A stretch of DNA of 64,000 nucleotides. Source: Hermatobates lingyangjiaoensis. Its lineage: Eukaryota; Arthropoda; Insecta; Hemiptera; Hermatobatidae. Under the pieces are notes generated by a model. That model did not search any database. It was not told the DNA's origin and saw nothing but the letters and a program-made list of their open reading frames with translations. A program made the position numbers and the translations under genes. The DNA lies in the NCBI GenBank assembly GCA_026182355.1, contig JAPFBL010000257.1, forward strand, positions 460,391-524,390, in the 5' to 3' direction. Of the stretch, positions 23,911-33,357 are shown in pieces; within the stretch, counting starts at the first letter, position 1; each line of letters opens with the position of its first letter.

Positions 23911-23948
23911 CACATCGATATTTCGACCATCGTCGTCATCAGGAGGTG
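23911..23948 (-). ncRNA. Hammerhead ribozyme motif (ATAT type)
   Basis: Minus strand: CACCTC, CTGATGA (23942-23936), extra C, stem II GAC/GTC (loop GATG), GAA, ATAT, cleavage-site base C, GATGTG. Stem I CACCTC/GATGTG pairs at five of six positions. Confidence 0.7.
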
Positions 23949-23997
23949 TGAAGCGCGAAGAGTCCCGCAGGAAGGCAGGGCGGTGACGGTGACTGTC

Positions 23998-24033
23998 ACC
24001 TCCTGATGATGACGAAGGTCGCAATATCGATGT
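23998..24033 (+). ncRNA. Mutated hammerhead ribozyme motif (ATAT type)
   Basis: CTGATGA (24003-24009) is followed by GAC-type stem sequence and GTC, but the invariant GAA has become GCA (24021-24023). ATAT, C and GATGTG follow. Presumably inactive. Confidence 0.6.
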
Positions 24034-24087
24034 GAGTTATGTCTGTGTCTTTCTGTGTGTTTCCTTCGTTTTAAATTTATTTTGTTT

Positions 24088-24170
24088 AAAAAAGTCCGCT
24101 GGACCGTTTCTTTTAATTGTATATATATATATATAAACAATTAAAAGAAACGGTCCAGCGGACTTTTTTA
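24088..24170. repeat. Inverted repeat with (TA)n loop
   Basis: Arms of about 35 bases (aaaagtccgctggaccg and its complement) flank a (TA)n centre at 24119-24135. This is a strong snap-back structure linking two PLE insertions. Confidence 0.8.
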
Positions 24171-24219
24171 CAATAAAATAAAAAACGAAGGAAACACACA
24201 GAAAGACACAGACATAACT

Positions 24220-24257
24220 CACATCGATATTTCGACAATCGTCGTCATCAGGAGGTG
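24220..24257 (-). ncRNA. Hammerhead ribozyme motif (ATAT type)
   Basis: Mirror of 25938-25975: CACCTC, CTGATGA (24251-24245), extra C, GAC/GTC stem with GATT loop, GAA, ATAT, C, GATGTG. Confidence 0.75.
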
Positions 24258-24545
24258 CGAAGAGCGAAGAGCGAAGAGTCCCGCAGGAAGACAGGGCGGT
24301 ACTGAACTCGGAAACCGCAGCCAGTACCACACCACTTACCACCAAGCGGGGGAAGGGAGGGAAGGAAATGAAGAGCCAAATTAAGACGTAAAAGGAACGA
24401 GTAAAAATTATAACTATAAAAAATTAGATAAATCAAATTAAAATTAATAAAAATAATAAATAAAAAGTAAAATAAAAAATAATAAATAAATAAATAAAAA
24501 ATAATAAATAAAAAATAATAAATAAATAAATAAATCATAAATAAA

Positions 24546-24962
24546 TTATCGGTTGAGGTTGAGTCCGGGGGAAGAGCGAGCATCAAGTAAGCATATGTAT
24601 GCCTCCTCTGAAGCTCTTAGGGTAACTTTATTGTTGGATTCGTGGATCTGTTTCAGGGTCTGAACCCTGAAACAGTCATTGAAACTGAGTCCATGCGAGT
24701 TCGCATGGATGGCTACAGGATAGTTACTGCGTTGACCGACTGAAGCCCTATGACCATTCATACGAAGGCTCAACTTATTAGAAGTTAAGCCAACGTAAAA
24801 GGAGTCACACTGAGTGCAATCCAGTCGGTAAACACAGTTGCTCGAGGTACAGGAGGAATTGACCTGAACCGGGTAGGAACTATGGTGGAGAGGGGAATCG
24901 AAGGAAGGATTAGGATTAACAATCAGGCAAGTTTGACAGCCACGGCGTCCACATTGTTTCAT
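24546..24962 (-). CDS. PLE zinc-knuckle and GIY-YIG endonuclease domain (left arm)
   Basis: A 138-residue C-terminal PLE frame. CGRRGCQTCLI at about residues 4-14 is the Cys-rich linker that precedes GIY-YIG in PLEs. NCVYRLDCTQCDSFYVG (about 42-58) holds the GIY-YIG strands. LSLRMNGHRAS (about 64-74) holds the conserved Arg and His, and LRASEEAYICLL the catalytic-type Glu. It ends SPGLNLNR at the natural stop. The frame stays open upstream of this Met to the palindrome centre (25094), so the Met is not the native start. No reverse transcriptase. Confidence 0.88.
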   Translation of the reverse strand: MKQCGRRGCQTCLIVNPNPSFDSPLHHSSYPVQVNSSCTSSNCVYRLDCTQCDSFYVGLTSNKLSLRMNGHRASVGQRSNYPVAIHANSHGLSFNDCFRVQTLKQIHESNNKVTLRASEEAYICLLDARSSPGLNLNR

Positions 24963-25114
24963 TCCAGGAACAGGATTGGAAGGCTGAGGGGAAATATGAG
25001 AGAAAATGCTTTTTAGATTGGCAGGTTTACGGTAGGAAATAGAAGGGGGGTGATTAAAGATGGAAGAAGTAGAAGTAGAAGTAGACAGAATCGGAAAAGA
25101 CTCCTTAATAACAG

Positions 25115-25663
25115 CCGATTCTGTCTACTTCTACTTCTACTTCTTCCATCTTTAATCACCCCCCTTCTATTTCCTACCGTAAACCTGCCAATCTAAAAAG
25201 CATTTTCTCTCATATTTCCCCTCAGCCTTCCAATCCTGTTCCTGGAATGAAACAATGTGGACGCCGTGGCTGTCAAACTTGCCTGATTGTTAATCCTAAT
25301 CCTTCCTTCGATTCCCCTCTCCACCATAGTTCCTACCCGGTTCAGGTCAATTCCTCCTGTACCTCGAGCAACTGTGTTTACCGACTGGATTGCACTCAGT
25401 GTGACTCCTTTTACGTTGGCTTAACTTCTAATAAGTTGAGCCTTCGTATGAATGGTCATAGGGCTTCAGTCGGTCAACGCAGTAACTATCCTGTAGCCAT
25501 CCATGCGAACTCGCATGGACTCAGTTTCAATGACTGTTTCAGGGTTCAGACCCTGAAACAGATCCACGAATCCAACAATAAAGTTACCCTAAGAGCTTCA
25601 GAGGAGGCATACATATGCTTACTTGATGCTCGCTCTTCCCCCGGACTCAACCTCAACCGATAA
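25115..25663 (+). CDS. PLE linker, zinc-knuckle and GIY-YIG domain (right arm)
   Basis: Same protein as the left arm. The first Met is at 25247, but the frame is open from the palindrome centre at 25115 and its extra residues (SIFNHPPSISYRKPANLKS and following) match the PLE linker between reverse transcriptase and endonuclease. The coding part therefore spans 25115-25663. The Cys cluster, YVG strand, Arg/His and Glu are all present, so the endonuclease fold could be intact. With no promoter, no true start and no reverse transcriptase it is non-autonomous. Confidence 0.88.
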   Translation, partial: PILSTSTSTSSIFNHPPSISYRKPANLKSIFSHISPQPSNPVPGMKQCGRRGCQTCLIVNPNPSFDSPLHHSSYPVQVNSSCTSSNCVYRLDCTQCDSFYVGLTSNKLSLRMNGHRASVGQRSNYPVAIHANSHGLSFNDCFRVQTLKQIHESNNKVTLRASEEAYICLLDARSSPGLNLNR

Positions 25664-25937
25664 TTTATTTATGATTTATTTATTTATTTATTATTTTTTA
25701 TTTATTTATTTATTATTTTTTATTTTACTTTTTATTTATTATTTTTATTAATTTTAATTTGATTTATCTAATTTTTTATAGTTATAATTTTTACTCGTTC
25801 CTTTTACGTCTTAATTTGGCTCTTCATTTCCTTCCCTCCCTTCCCCCGCTTGGTGGTAAGTGGTGGGGTACTGGCTGCGGTTTCCGAGTTCAGTACCGCC
25901 CTGTCTTCCTGCGGGACTCTTCGCTCTTCGCTCTTCG

Positions 25938-25975
25938 CACCTCCTGATGACGACGATTGTCGAAATATCGATGTG
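25938..25975 (+). ncRNA. Hammerhead ribozyme motif (ATAT type)
   Basis: CACCTC (25938-25943), CTGATGA (25944-25950), extra C, stem II GAC/GTC with loop GATT, GAA (25962-25964), ATAT (25965-25968), C (25969), GATGTG (25970-25975). Stem I pairs at five of six positions. Confidence 0.75.
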
Positions 25976-26035
25976 AGTTATGTCTGTGTCTTTCTGTGTG
26001 TTTCCTTCGTTTTTTATTTTATTATATATATATAG

Positions 26036-26559
26036 TTAACACATGAAAGAGAAAAAACAAATAAAGATACACACAAAAGACTCACAACGATATTTCGACA
26101 GTCGTCGTCATCGGGTAGAAGTAGTCCCTTTGAGTAGCTGAAGCTAACTGAGTGGTAGGCCGAATGCAAACGAACACGCACGCACTCTGCCGGCCGCCCT
26201 AGGCAAGCTACTAACTACAGAGAGAAAAATAACTAAAAAGAACAAATAAAAGCAAATAAAAATAACAGAAGGAGAAGAATAGTAAATGAAGCAATAAACA
26301 ATTTAAAAAAAAAATAAATAAATAAATAAAAAATAAAATAAATAAAATAATAATAAAAAAAAATAATTAAATTAACGGTACAAGTTAAGGCCAGGAGGAG
26401 AGCGAGCTTTGAGAAGACAGATAATTGCCTCCTCTGAAGCTCTTAAAGTAACCCGAGAAGACGGAATAGGGAATGATTAAGGACTTGGACCCGGAAGCAG
26501 TGATTAAAATCCAGTCCATGGGAATTAGAGTGGATAGCAATAGGGAGGTTTTTGCGTTG
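26036..26559 (-). mobile_element. PLE copy 4: terminal repeat plus truncated GIY-YIG end
   Basis: Minus-strand PLE bounded on the left by (TA)n (26023-26034) and on the right by a (TA)n-containing junction at 26573. It carries the GIY-YIG C-terminus, an ATAAA-rich untranslated region (26280-26365) and a ribozyme motif. A sister of the copy beginning at 38342. Confidence 0.75.
26083..26120 (-). ncRNA. Hammerhead motif with core substitution (ATAT type)
   Basis: The box reads CCGATGA (26114-26108) instead of CTGATGA. Stem II GAC/GTC, GAA, ATAT, C and GTTGTG follow. The U-to-C change in the invariant core should abolish cleavage. Confidence 0.6.
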
Positions 26560-26560
26560 A
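26363..26560 (-). pseudogene. PLE GIY-YIG C-terminal fragment
   Basis: Minus-strand sequence encodes VTLRASEEAIICLLKARS and PGLNLYR before the stop, matching the end of the other PLE endonucleases. The upstream part is frameshifted (NSHGLDFNHCF is still recognisable in one frame) and breaks off at the TA junction. Non-functional. Confidence 0.7.
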
Positions 26561-26566
26561 CCAACG

Positions 26567-27185
26567 GAAGCCCAAATATATATATATTGGTATACTTTGT
26601 GAACAGACCTTCTTTTAAACGTATATCAATAAATAACTTGCCAACTTTAAGTCTAGTATGTTTTTTACATACCTTCTCGAGTTTTCTGATTTTATCCCTC
26701 CATCTTTCCGGTACCATATAAATCAATTCACCAAATGATTTGATTTTATTTCTATTTTCCATATTTACACAGGGCCGACATTTCGGTCTACACTAACCAT
26801 TATCAAGGAATTTTTTTTTACAATATTTTTACAGGTATATAAGTAAGGTACTTGTTTATAAGGTAAATTGTAAATTTTAAAAATATATATTATTAGTTAT
26901 CTTTGAATGAAGTGAAGTGATTGTTAATGTAAATATGTTATATGTTATATATATTATTATGAATTGTAAAAATATTGTAAAAAAAAATCCTTTATAATTG
27001 TTAGTGTAGACCGAAACGTCGGCCCTGTGTAAATATGGAAAATAGAAATAAAAACAAAACATTCGGTGAGTTAATTTATATGGTACCAGAAAGATGGAGG
27101 AATAATATAAGAAAAGTCGAGAGAGAAGGTATGTAAAAAACATACTAGACTTAAAGTTGGCAAGTTATTTAATGATATATATACG
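26567..27185. mobile_element. Paired inverted PLE terminal repeats
   Basis: Two head-to-head arms (about 26567-26815 minus, about 26985-27185 plus) share the PLE start region: a ribozyme-like tail (GAAATGTCGGCC and GAAACGTCGGCC), then a Met and N-terminal codons. Their CTGANGA boxes are decayed. The left arm ends in TA repeats after TNIYI; the right arm ends at gatatatatacgc. Confidence 0.65.
26570..26762 (-). pseudogene. PLE N-terminal coding fragment with start Met
   Basis: Starting at MENRNKIKSFGELIYMVPE, the frame continues with IRKLEKVCKKHTRLKVGKLF and GLFTKYTNIYIF, then dissolves into TA repeats. The same start (MENRNKNKTFGELIYMVPE) appears in the opposite arm at about 27033, so this Met is credible as the real start of this PLE protein. 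It lies about 20 bases downstream of the ribozyme cleavage position. The reverse transcriptase is absent. Confidence 0.65.
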
Positions 27186-28189
27186 CTTGAAACGAACTAA
27201 ATAAAGTTTTTGATTGTTCTGAAATTATAGTAAACTGTGAATTATTGTTTTTTTTTGTTTCTATGTTTTAACTATAAATTGTGTATATCGTAAATTAAAA
27301 ACTTACTGAGAAAAACACACACATTCAAGTAAAGGTACTCACTTCTACATTTCGAAACCTATTGTTGTTAGCAGAAGTGACCTGTTCGACCATGTGAGTT
27401 TCTTCTAAGAGTATGCACGCGTGTGTGCTACTCCTACATAATCGTTTTTTATCATTAATAGCCCCTTTCTCTTTAACCAGATTATATTAATTCATTAATA
27501 TGAAATACGATTTTAATAATAGTATCTCCTCTAGTGATACATTTATACTAATGTAATTGAAAATCCTAGGAAGACAGAAATGTATATTGCAATTCTTGAC
27601 TACGCTGAAATCGTGGTCCACTCCCGGCTGAACACCAGCCTTTCCTTCAACTCTATCAACAAGGCCTTCTCAGATAACACTGCAACATTATGGGGTCCTT
27701 CACCTATAGAGAAAAATTGCAGGTTTTTATTTTATAAATAAAAATATAATAAAATATAAATAATAATAAAAATAATTTTATTTTCTTATGAAGCAAAAGA
27801 ATTATTTTTCACAATTTATTTATTAAATTGAATGAAATAAATACGCCATTATATACGCCAGAAGTCTCCAAAATATTAAATCAATTAATCCCTTCATAGA
27901 ATATAACCATGGTTATTATTTTCAAGATCAGACCTCCATCGATTTCCAGATATGAATAATAAAACTATTAAATCATTTCTGAAATTTCTCATACTTGGTA
28001 ATAAAGAGACTTGCTTTATGAAACCTGTAGAATTATCAGATTCAAGAGAATGGAGTAATGATTAACAGTTTTCAATTCTATGAAAGGAAATGAATTATAT
28101 TATATAAGGAAATATATAATAATATACGGTATATAGTATACAATATAAATATTATCATCGAGAAAACTATCCACAAAGATCAAAAAACG
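27186..28189. other. AT-rich DNA with an old PLE terminal-repeat relic
   Basis: Near 27320-27400, minus-strand sequence keeps GAAATGTAGAAGTGAG and a CTAACAA in the CTGANGA position, consistent with a very old pLTR. Nothing else was recognised. Confidence 0.4.
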
Positions 28190-28450
28190 TTTCAAGGTAA
28201 ACTATGGGATCACAGTAAATAGGTAGGACCCAACCGTCTCCATTCGTCACATCGCAAGTGCGCTTGGTATTCCTATCCTTCTCTCCTGATGGCGGTTAAA
28301 TCGAAAATTAGAGTCTGTAAGTTTCTTTTTCTATTTACTGTGTACCTATAGTTTACTTTGAAACGTATATATATATATATATACATGAATTTGTAAATTT
28401 TTATAGCAGTCCTTCCTGTATAAAAACATTGTTAAAAATAACAATGTTAT
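28190..28450. mobile_element. Solo PLE terminal repeat with N-terminal scrap
   Basis: Inverted arms at about 28193-28225 and 28332-28368 enclose a ribozyme-like core at 28282-28315. After a (TA)n tract (28369-28383), minus-strand sequence 28440-28384 reads QEGLL, a stop, KFTNS-CIYI. This is again the PLE N-terminal motif ending in TA repeats. Confidence 0.6.
28282..28315 (+). ncRNA. Degenerate hammerhead motif (AATT type)
   Basis: CTGATGG replaces CTGANGA, and stem II (GGTT with AATC) is weakened. GAA, AATT, A and GAG are kept. Probably dead. Confidence 0.5.
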
Positions 28451-29328
28451 TTACATATATATATTTATATAAACAAACGTAAAAGGAAAACACTTAGAAA
28501 ACATTGTAAAAACTCATTTTGATATTTCAAAATATCAAGATGTCAAAAATCGTTGTTGTCAGAAGAGTAGATTTAACTCGCTTGAGGAACGAAACAACAC
28601 TGGAGAATCCCTTTGTGGTAGTGACAATAAAAGTACAGCCAACATACGCAGGGGGGATACATATATCATATTTGGTTTTTACTGATCTATACATTCAGTG
28701 ACACAAGGTAAGTTCTGATTATACCTAGCAATTGACTATATACGTTATTAAAATGTTTACATCGATATCTTCACTTTTTGCCCTTGACATTTCAACTAAT
28801 CGTGCTTAGCATTCATCGATACACACAAGATTGATATCGACTTTTTTGAAAATACTTCATGCACACCAAATCCTTTCAGTAAATGTTTATCATAGTTTAT
28901 TACAACAGTTTTATTCCACTTTGTAAATAACCATTTTTATATTAAGATTTCTAACTGCAATTATCACTTATTGATTCATTTCATATAGTAAAATTTGTGA
29001 AAAATAAGGGGAAGAAAGTAAATCTTACATTTATAAACAAGGTCTATGGAAAATGTATATATATATATATAGCATGAATAACAATAAATAATGTGTACAT
29101 ACATCAAACAGTAAAGAAACTTGAGATCATATATGGAGTTATAACTGATACGGATAAAGATAGTGCAATTGAAGTGATCTATATAAGTTGTGATAACTAA
29201 TTGCAGGCCACTTCTTTACTGATGACAACGAAGGATGGAATATAAAAGAAACTTTTGTCGGTTCTTCCTGTTTTATTTTTCTGGAACATGACGCTTTGTA
29301 CGCGTGGGCTATCCCTTTTTTGTATTAC
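28451..29328. other. AT-rich DNA with a possible old PLE relic
   Basis: 28500-28560 holds a minus-strand GAAATATC...AATGAG with a distant CTGACAA box. 29047-29071 is a short (TA)n tract. No gene was recognised. Confidence 0.4.
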
Positions 29329-29343
29329 ACACACAGACACACA

Positions 29344-29437
<94 letters not shown>
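29329..29437. repeat. Long (CA)n then (TA)n microsatellite
   Basis: About 65 bases of CA repeats followed by about 40 bases of TA repeats. The His/Thr- and Ile/Tyr-rich frames reported over it on both strands are translations of the repeat. Confidence 0.97.
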
Positions 29438-29440
<3 letters not shown>

Positions 29441-29664
29441 GACAGGGAAACGATCCAAAAGGACAACAAACGTTTCACGGCAAATCACAAACACAGAACA
29501 AAGGAACAAACACACTTACTGTCTCTAATTTGAAGAGACCCAACCGTCGCTTCACAAGTGCGCTTGGTGTCCCTATCTCAACTCTCCTGATGACGGTTTA
29601 ACCGAAAATTAGAGACAGTAAGTGTGTTTGTTCCTTTGTTCTGTGTTTGTGATTTGCCATGAAA

Positions 29665-29667
<3 letters not shown>
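29438..29667. mobile_element. Solo PLE terminal repeat with long inverted arms
   Basis: Arms 29474-29533 and 29607-29667 are inverted copies (caaacacacttactgtctct and its complement) around a GC-richer core and a ribozyme motif. (TA)n tracts lie on both sides. It is related to the 10759-12142 family but has no coding sequence. Confidence 0.75.
29583..29615 (+). ncRNA. Hammerhead ribozyme motif (AATT type)
   Basis: TCTC (29583-29586), CTGATGA (29587-29593), extra C, stem II GGTT/AACC with a one-base gap, GAA (29604-29606), AATT, A, GAGA (29612-29615). Stem I TCTC/GAGA is perfect. The stem II loop is very tight. Confidence 0.7.
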
Positions 29668-29709
<42 letters not shown>

Positions 29710-29716
29710 CATATAT

Positions 29717-29798
<82 letters not shown>
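29668..29798. repeat. (TA)n and (GA)n microsatellites
   Basis: TA repeats (29668-29717, interrupted) are followed by about 80 bases of GA repeats. Confidence 0.95.
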
Positions 29799-29800
<2 letters not shown>

Positions 29801-29910
29801 TTTGCTGCCTTCGGAGCGACTCGTTTCTATCTTCCTGATGACGAGGACATCGAAATATAGTTGTGAGTCTCTGTTTCATCTCTGTGTGTTCTTCGTGTCA
29901 ATATAGTTTA
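29799..29910 (+). mobile_element. PLE terminal-repeat fragment
   Basis: The GC-richer lead-in and ribozyme motif match the minus-strand PLE at 37139-37503. It is flanked by (GA)n on the left and (TA)n on the right. Confidence 0.65.
29831..29866 (+). ncRNA. Hammerhead ribozyme motif (ATAT, cleavage base A)
   Basis: CTGATGA (29835-29841), extra C, short stem II GA/TC, GAA (29852-29854), ATAT (29855-29858), A (29859), then GTTGTG. Stem I is weak here. Confidence 0.6.
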
Positions 29911-29912
29911 TA

Positions 29913-29967
<55 letters not shown>

Positions 29968-30152
29968 TATGATATATTATATATATAATATGAATATATT
30001 ATATAATTCATAATATATAATATGAATTATTGACAGCTGTTACATATGCTATCTCCTAAAACAAGAAAATCTATTAGAAAACTGGAGAATCTTTCCAAAG
30101 AATTAACCAGAGTGGAAATAGGTGAGAAATTCGTAAATATATATATATACTG
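29911..30152 (+). mobile_element. (TA)n tract and PLE N-terminal scrap
   Basis: TA repeats (about 29911-29964), TA-rich sequence, then a frame from about 30045 reading MLSPKTRKSIRKLENLSKEL and VEIGEKFVNIYIY, which ends in TA repeats at 30138-30151. It matches the PLE N-terminal motif order (IR-LEN, IG-KF, NIYI). Confidence 0.6.
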
Positions 30153-30576
30153 ACAAATTTCTTGATGCTGACAGATGGTAGTCTATAATGACAGCCGCAA
30201 CCTAAATAAAAAAAGAAAACCACAATGAACTCAGGCGAATATTGTAATTCTCATTAATTTGATGAAACAGCCGATTAAAAGAGTTGAATTAAAACGATAT
30301 ATTTCTAGCATATAAGTATAATTCAGACTGAAGGACCAGATCTGTTTATATTGTATTTCACATTGAAACATCATCTGGAACTCGACAGTCTTGTAGTAAC
30401 AAGGTTAAATAAGATAAGGAAGTTAGAGGAATTTTCCGTTATTCTGAGAAGCATCACTGAATAATAACTGTTTAATTACGTTAAACTCTACTCTGAATTT
30501 AATCTGAAACATTAACAGTTAGTTGAGTAGTAGGCGAAATATCTATAACTCCAGGAAGCATGCAGAAGAAAAAAAC
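30153..30576. other. Anonymous AT-rich DNA
   Basis: No feature was recognised. Confidence 0.5.
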
Positions 30577-30780
30577 AAAATCTGGAGTGGCCTAAACTCA
30601 AATATAGTATAAGTAAACATAATATCAATCTTCTTGGGTATATAATATATAATGTCCCATTTAGGCATAATATAAATGTCTAAATAGAAGACATTAAAAG
30701 TCATTTAGACATTTAGACTTTAGAAGACATTTAGTCATTCATTCCTGAAGGTAGTACAGATATGCTTTGAAGGTTTTATA
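30577..30780 (-). repeat. TA-flanked repeat family, end fragment I
   Basis: Begins aaaatctggagtggccta and continues with the cattcctgaaggtagtacagat landmark of the family's right end, then stops. Confidence 0.65.
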
Positions 30781-31941
30781 TGCTTAAATTCTCACAAATA
30801 TTTTTTAAACTAGATTCATAAATAAAATGTGTACTTGTTAATACAAACCTAAAAATATTCAGGAAAATATCAGGAAAAGGGAAAGGATTGGCGATATAGA
30901 GAACTGAAAAGAATAAAACATAACGAGACCTGACTGTTTCTATCAAATTGTCTTGGCTGAACCTCAAATATAATTTATCCTTTTATCCAGAGATCTTAAG
31001 CTTTTTTCATTGATTTTGGTTTCCTAAATCTTGGATTCGAAAATATATCTATAGTAATATCAATGAGAGTATTTGGTGAAAAATACAATATGTTTTAACG
31101 GTATAAATTACCTGTTTAAAATACAATCTTTCTACATTGATTTTTGCTCAATATTTGTATTCAAATTCAATATCCCTTTGTTACCTTTATATTAGATAGT
31201 AATGTTGACATAAAAAGAATAAACTTTTCATGAATTTTACTTCAACTTATCGAGTATTATACATAAAATGTTGGAGATCTCATTCGTTACTAAAAATTTA
31301 TATTTATTATATTTCTTTTATTTCAAAATTTTCTAAATTTTCGTGAAACACATTTTGAAAAACATTGTTTTCAGGCCTTATTTACTTCTCATTAAAATGG
31401 TAATAAATAATTTCTATTAAGAAATAGCTCATGGAATAAAGTCGAACAAGAAACGAGCATAATAGAAAGCGGACGTTTCTCACAGGAATAGGTGAAAGAT
31501 TCAAATCAGCTATTCAACATTGTGGCCAGTTCATGTATCTGACAGATAAGGAAAAGGTGTGACGAATTTAGTGCACAGTGTAAGAAACACCGTGCAATCA
31601 GGCATATCTGTTACATAAGTCAACTACAATACTACCTTATGTATTTAAAAAAGGATTTCTCTTTCGTAGGGTTTTGTAGATACAAGTTGAGAATTACAAA
31701 TTCTATTGATAATTTGCAAGGCTATCCAAGTACATGTCACAATTAATTTAATTTACAGTCCAATGAAGAACTAATATGCTGTTAATTTGGGCATGAGCAA
31801 AAATTTATAGTAGTCAAATATTCTTTTTTATCTCTCTTTCTGATAACGATATGGCCCAAATATAGTATTAAGTTTCTGCAATTTCTTTCATGCGTGTTCT
31901 TTCTGTGAATCTAGTTAATGTGATATATAAAAAGAAAGAAA
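30781..31941. other. Anonymous AT-rich DNA
   Basis: No gene or named repeat was recognised. Confidence 0.5.
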
Positions 31942-32055
31942 TCTTTATAAATAAAATAATGATTTTGTCTGTACATTGCTTAGAACTGACTCATTTCAAG
32001 TTTTCTTTACGTTTCATACATTGGAGAAACCGAATCCACCCTTAGAAAAATTTCT

Positions 32056-32138
32056 GTCGGTTTGTCGGTTTGTCGGTTTGTCGGTTTGTCGGTTTGTCGG
32101 TTTGTCGGTTTGTCGGTTTGTCGGTTTGTCGGTTTGTC
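32056..32138 (+). repeat. (TCGGTTTG)n octamer array inside Helitron
   Basis: About ten tandem copies of the 8-base unit. The other Helitron copies hold fewer (about 45823-45858 and 54632-54672), so the array length varies by copy. Confidence 0.95.
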
Positions 32139-32713
32139 CGCAAAACTTTGTCACAGGTAAACTCAGCTACCATAAGACATATAAAGCTGAAACTTTTACA
32201 GTAGATTTGTGTAGGTCTAACTTAAAATATAGGCTATGAATTGATTGGAAATTCAACGTAGAAGTGAAGTTATGGACGTTTAACGCAAAAATGTTTGTCA
32301 CAAGTAAACTCAGCCACCATAAGACATAGCGAGCTGAAACATTGACACTGGATTTGTGTGTGCCTAACTTAAAATATGGGCTCTAAATAGATTATTAATT
32401 CAGTACAGAAGCGAAGTTATGGGGCTTTTAGCTGTATTTTCCTAACTTCACAGACAAGTTTGTTTTGAAAATACACAGGTGTGGCAAGTAGGTATTGTTA
32501 GTTGATTTTAATTTCAATTGAGCACATGAATATATTGCGTATTTGACATCATTGAAATGGTGTTTCACAGAGTTAAGGATGTACTATCTATTGAGAATAA
32601 ATGTTTTGTAAACGAGCAATTCTCAGCCCTTAATATGAACAGGCATGAGAAATCAACAAACAAGTTCTTACGCTATATGAAGCCGAGGAAAGAACTTACA
32701 AGTCAGTAAAGAG

Positions 32714-32920
32714 ATTGGATTAGTGATGAAGAAGCAGTTCATTATCTAATTGAATTTCTTGACTCTGAATTTATTTCTCCTGGACTGCCTGCTCATGAGT
32801 AAAAACTTAAAGTAGGAGCACCAATGATGCTGCAATTTATAGCAGTAACAAATTTCATGTTACGAAACATGAGTGACCCAAAAACTGTGCAACGGGACAC
32901 GATTCTGAGTTCGTGCTCTA
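32714..32920 (+). pseudogene. Helitron helicase C-terminal remnant
   Basis: The frame reads DWISDEEAVHYLIEFLDSEF, then SPGLPAHE, a stop, KLKVGAPMML. After frameshifts, MLRNMSDPK and CNGTR follow. This is the Helitron Pif1-type helicase segment whose usual form is PGMPPH-L-LKVG-PI-LLRN-PKLCNGTR. Stops and frameshifts make it non-functional. Equivalent remnants are in copies 2 and 3. The 71-residue frames over this spot are shadows. Confidence 0.75.
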
Positions 32921-33357
32921 CACAGATATGCCATAGAGGCGGACATAATGACTGGATGTGGTATTGGGGAGTCTTCCGAACCACTGTCTGTTTCCATTCA
33001 AATGATTGCAAGGTCCCCTCAGAGTCTATTTCGCAATGACGTTAACTAAGTCGCAAAGGGAGACTTTATCTAACGCAGGAATTCAAGTTAGCGAAACCAA
33101 GTTTTTCTCACATGGTCAACTGTAGTTTACTTGCTCAATAGTCAGAGGTTTCAACTGATTGTTCTTCCATGAACCTGAAGGACAGACAGCTAATGTAGTG
33201 TATACAGAGGCATTTGTTTAACACTGTACTAATAATGGTGTTTTCTACTATTCTATAATTTCTAATTATAGTATTAGTATAATACTATAATTGATATGTT
33301 GGAATACCAAGTATAATAGAATTTTTGATTCCGTCAAAGACGGGTACATTTGCTAGT

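Larger units (their letters stand above)
23661..24117. mobile_element. PLE terminal repeat in inverted configuration
   Basis: On the minus strand, 23775-23661 encodes CLQEGLLPTFSNIYI, the N-terminal PLE motif, running into TA-rich sequence. After that, 23860-23995 and 23996-24080 form inverted arms, each with the ribozyme-bearing 3' end of the family in the 24172-26023 palindrome. No GIY-YIG domain remains. Confidence 0.65.
24172..26023. mobile_element. PLE copy 3: 1.85-kb head-to-head palindrome
   Basis: Arms 24172-25094 and 25115-26023 are near-perfect reverse complements around a 20-base spacer (25095-25114). From the centre outward each arm holds the post-reverse-transcriptase linker, a zinc-knuckle motif, the GIY-YIG domain, an ATAAA-rich 3' untranslated segment, a GC-rich stretch and a ribozyme motif. 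Each arm lacks the reverse transcriptase. The two encoded proteins look identical, so the palindrome is young or homogenised. Confidence 0.88.
31942..33356 (+). mobile_element. Helitron copy 1 (non-autonomous)
   Basis: Starts TCTTTATAAATAAAATAATG after an A and ends CTAG before a T, the A/T insertion rule of Helitrons. A perfect hairpin CCGTC-AAA-GACGG (33331-33343) lies nine bases before the terminal CTAG, as expected for the Helitron 3' end. Two more copies share both ends. It is 1,415 bases and contains an octamer array and a decayed helicase fragment, so it derives from an autonomous element by deletion. Confidence 0.88.

Noticed and set aside
29197..29906. Several ORFs of 60-100 residues on both strands rich in His-Thr, Ile-Tyr, Cys-Val or Glu-Arg
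   Set aside because: They are translations of (CA)n, (TA)n and (GA)n microsatellites and run through both strands of the same tracts.
32056..32138. Interstitial telomeric repeat
   Set aside because: The unit is TCGGTTTG, not an animal telomere unit (TTAGGG or TTAGG), and it lies at the same place in three Helitron copies.
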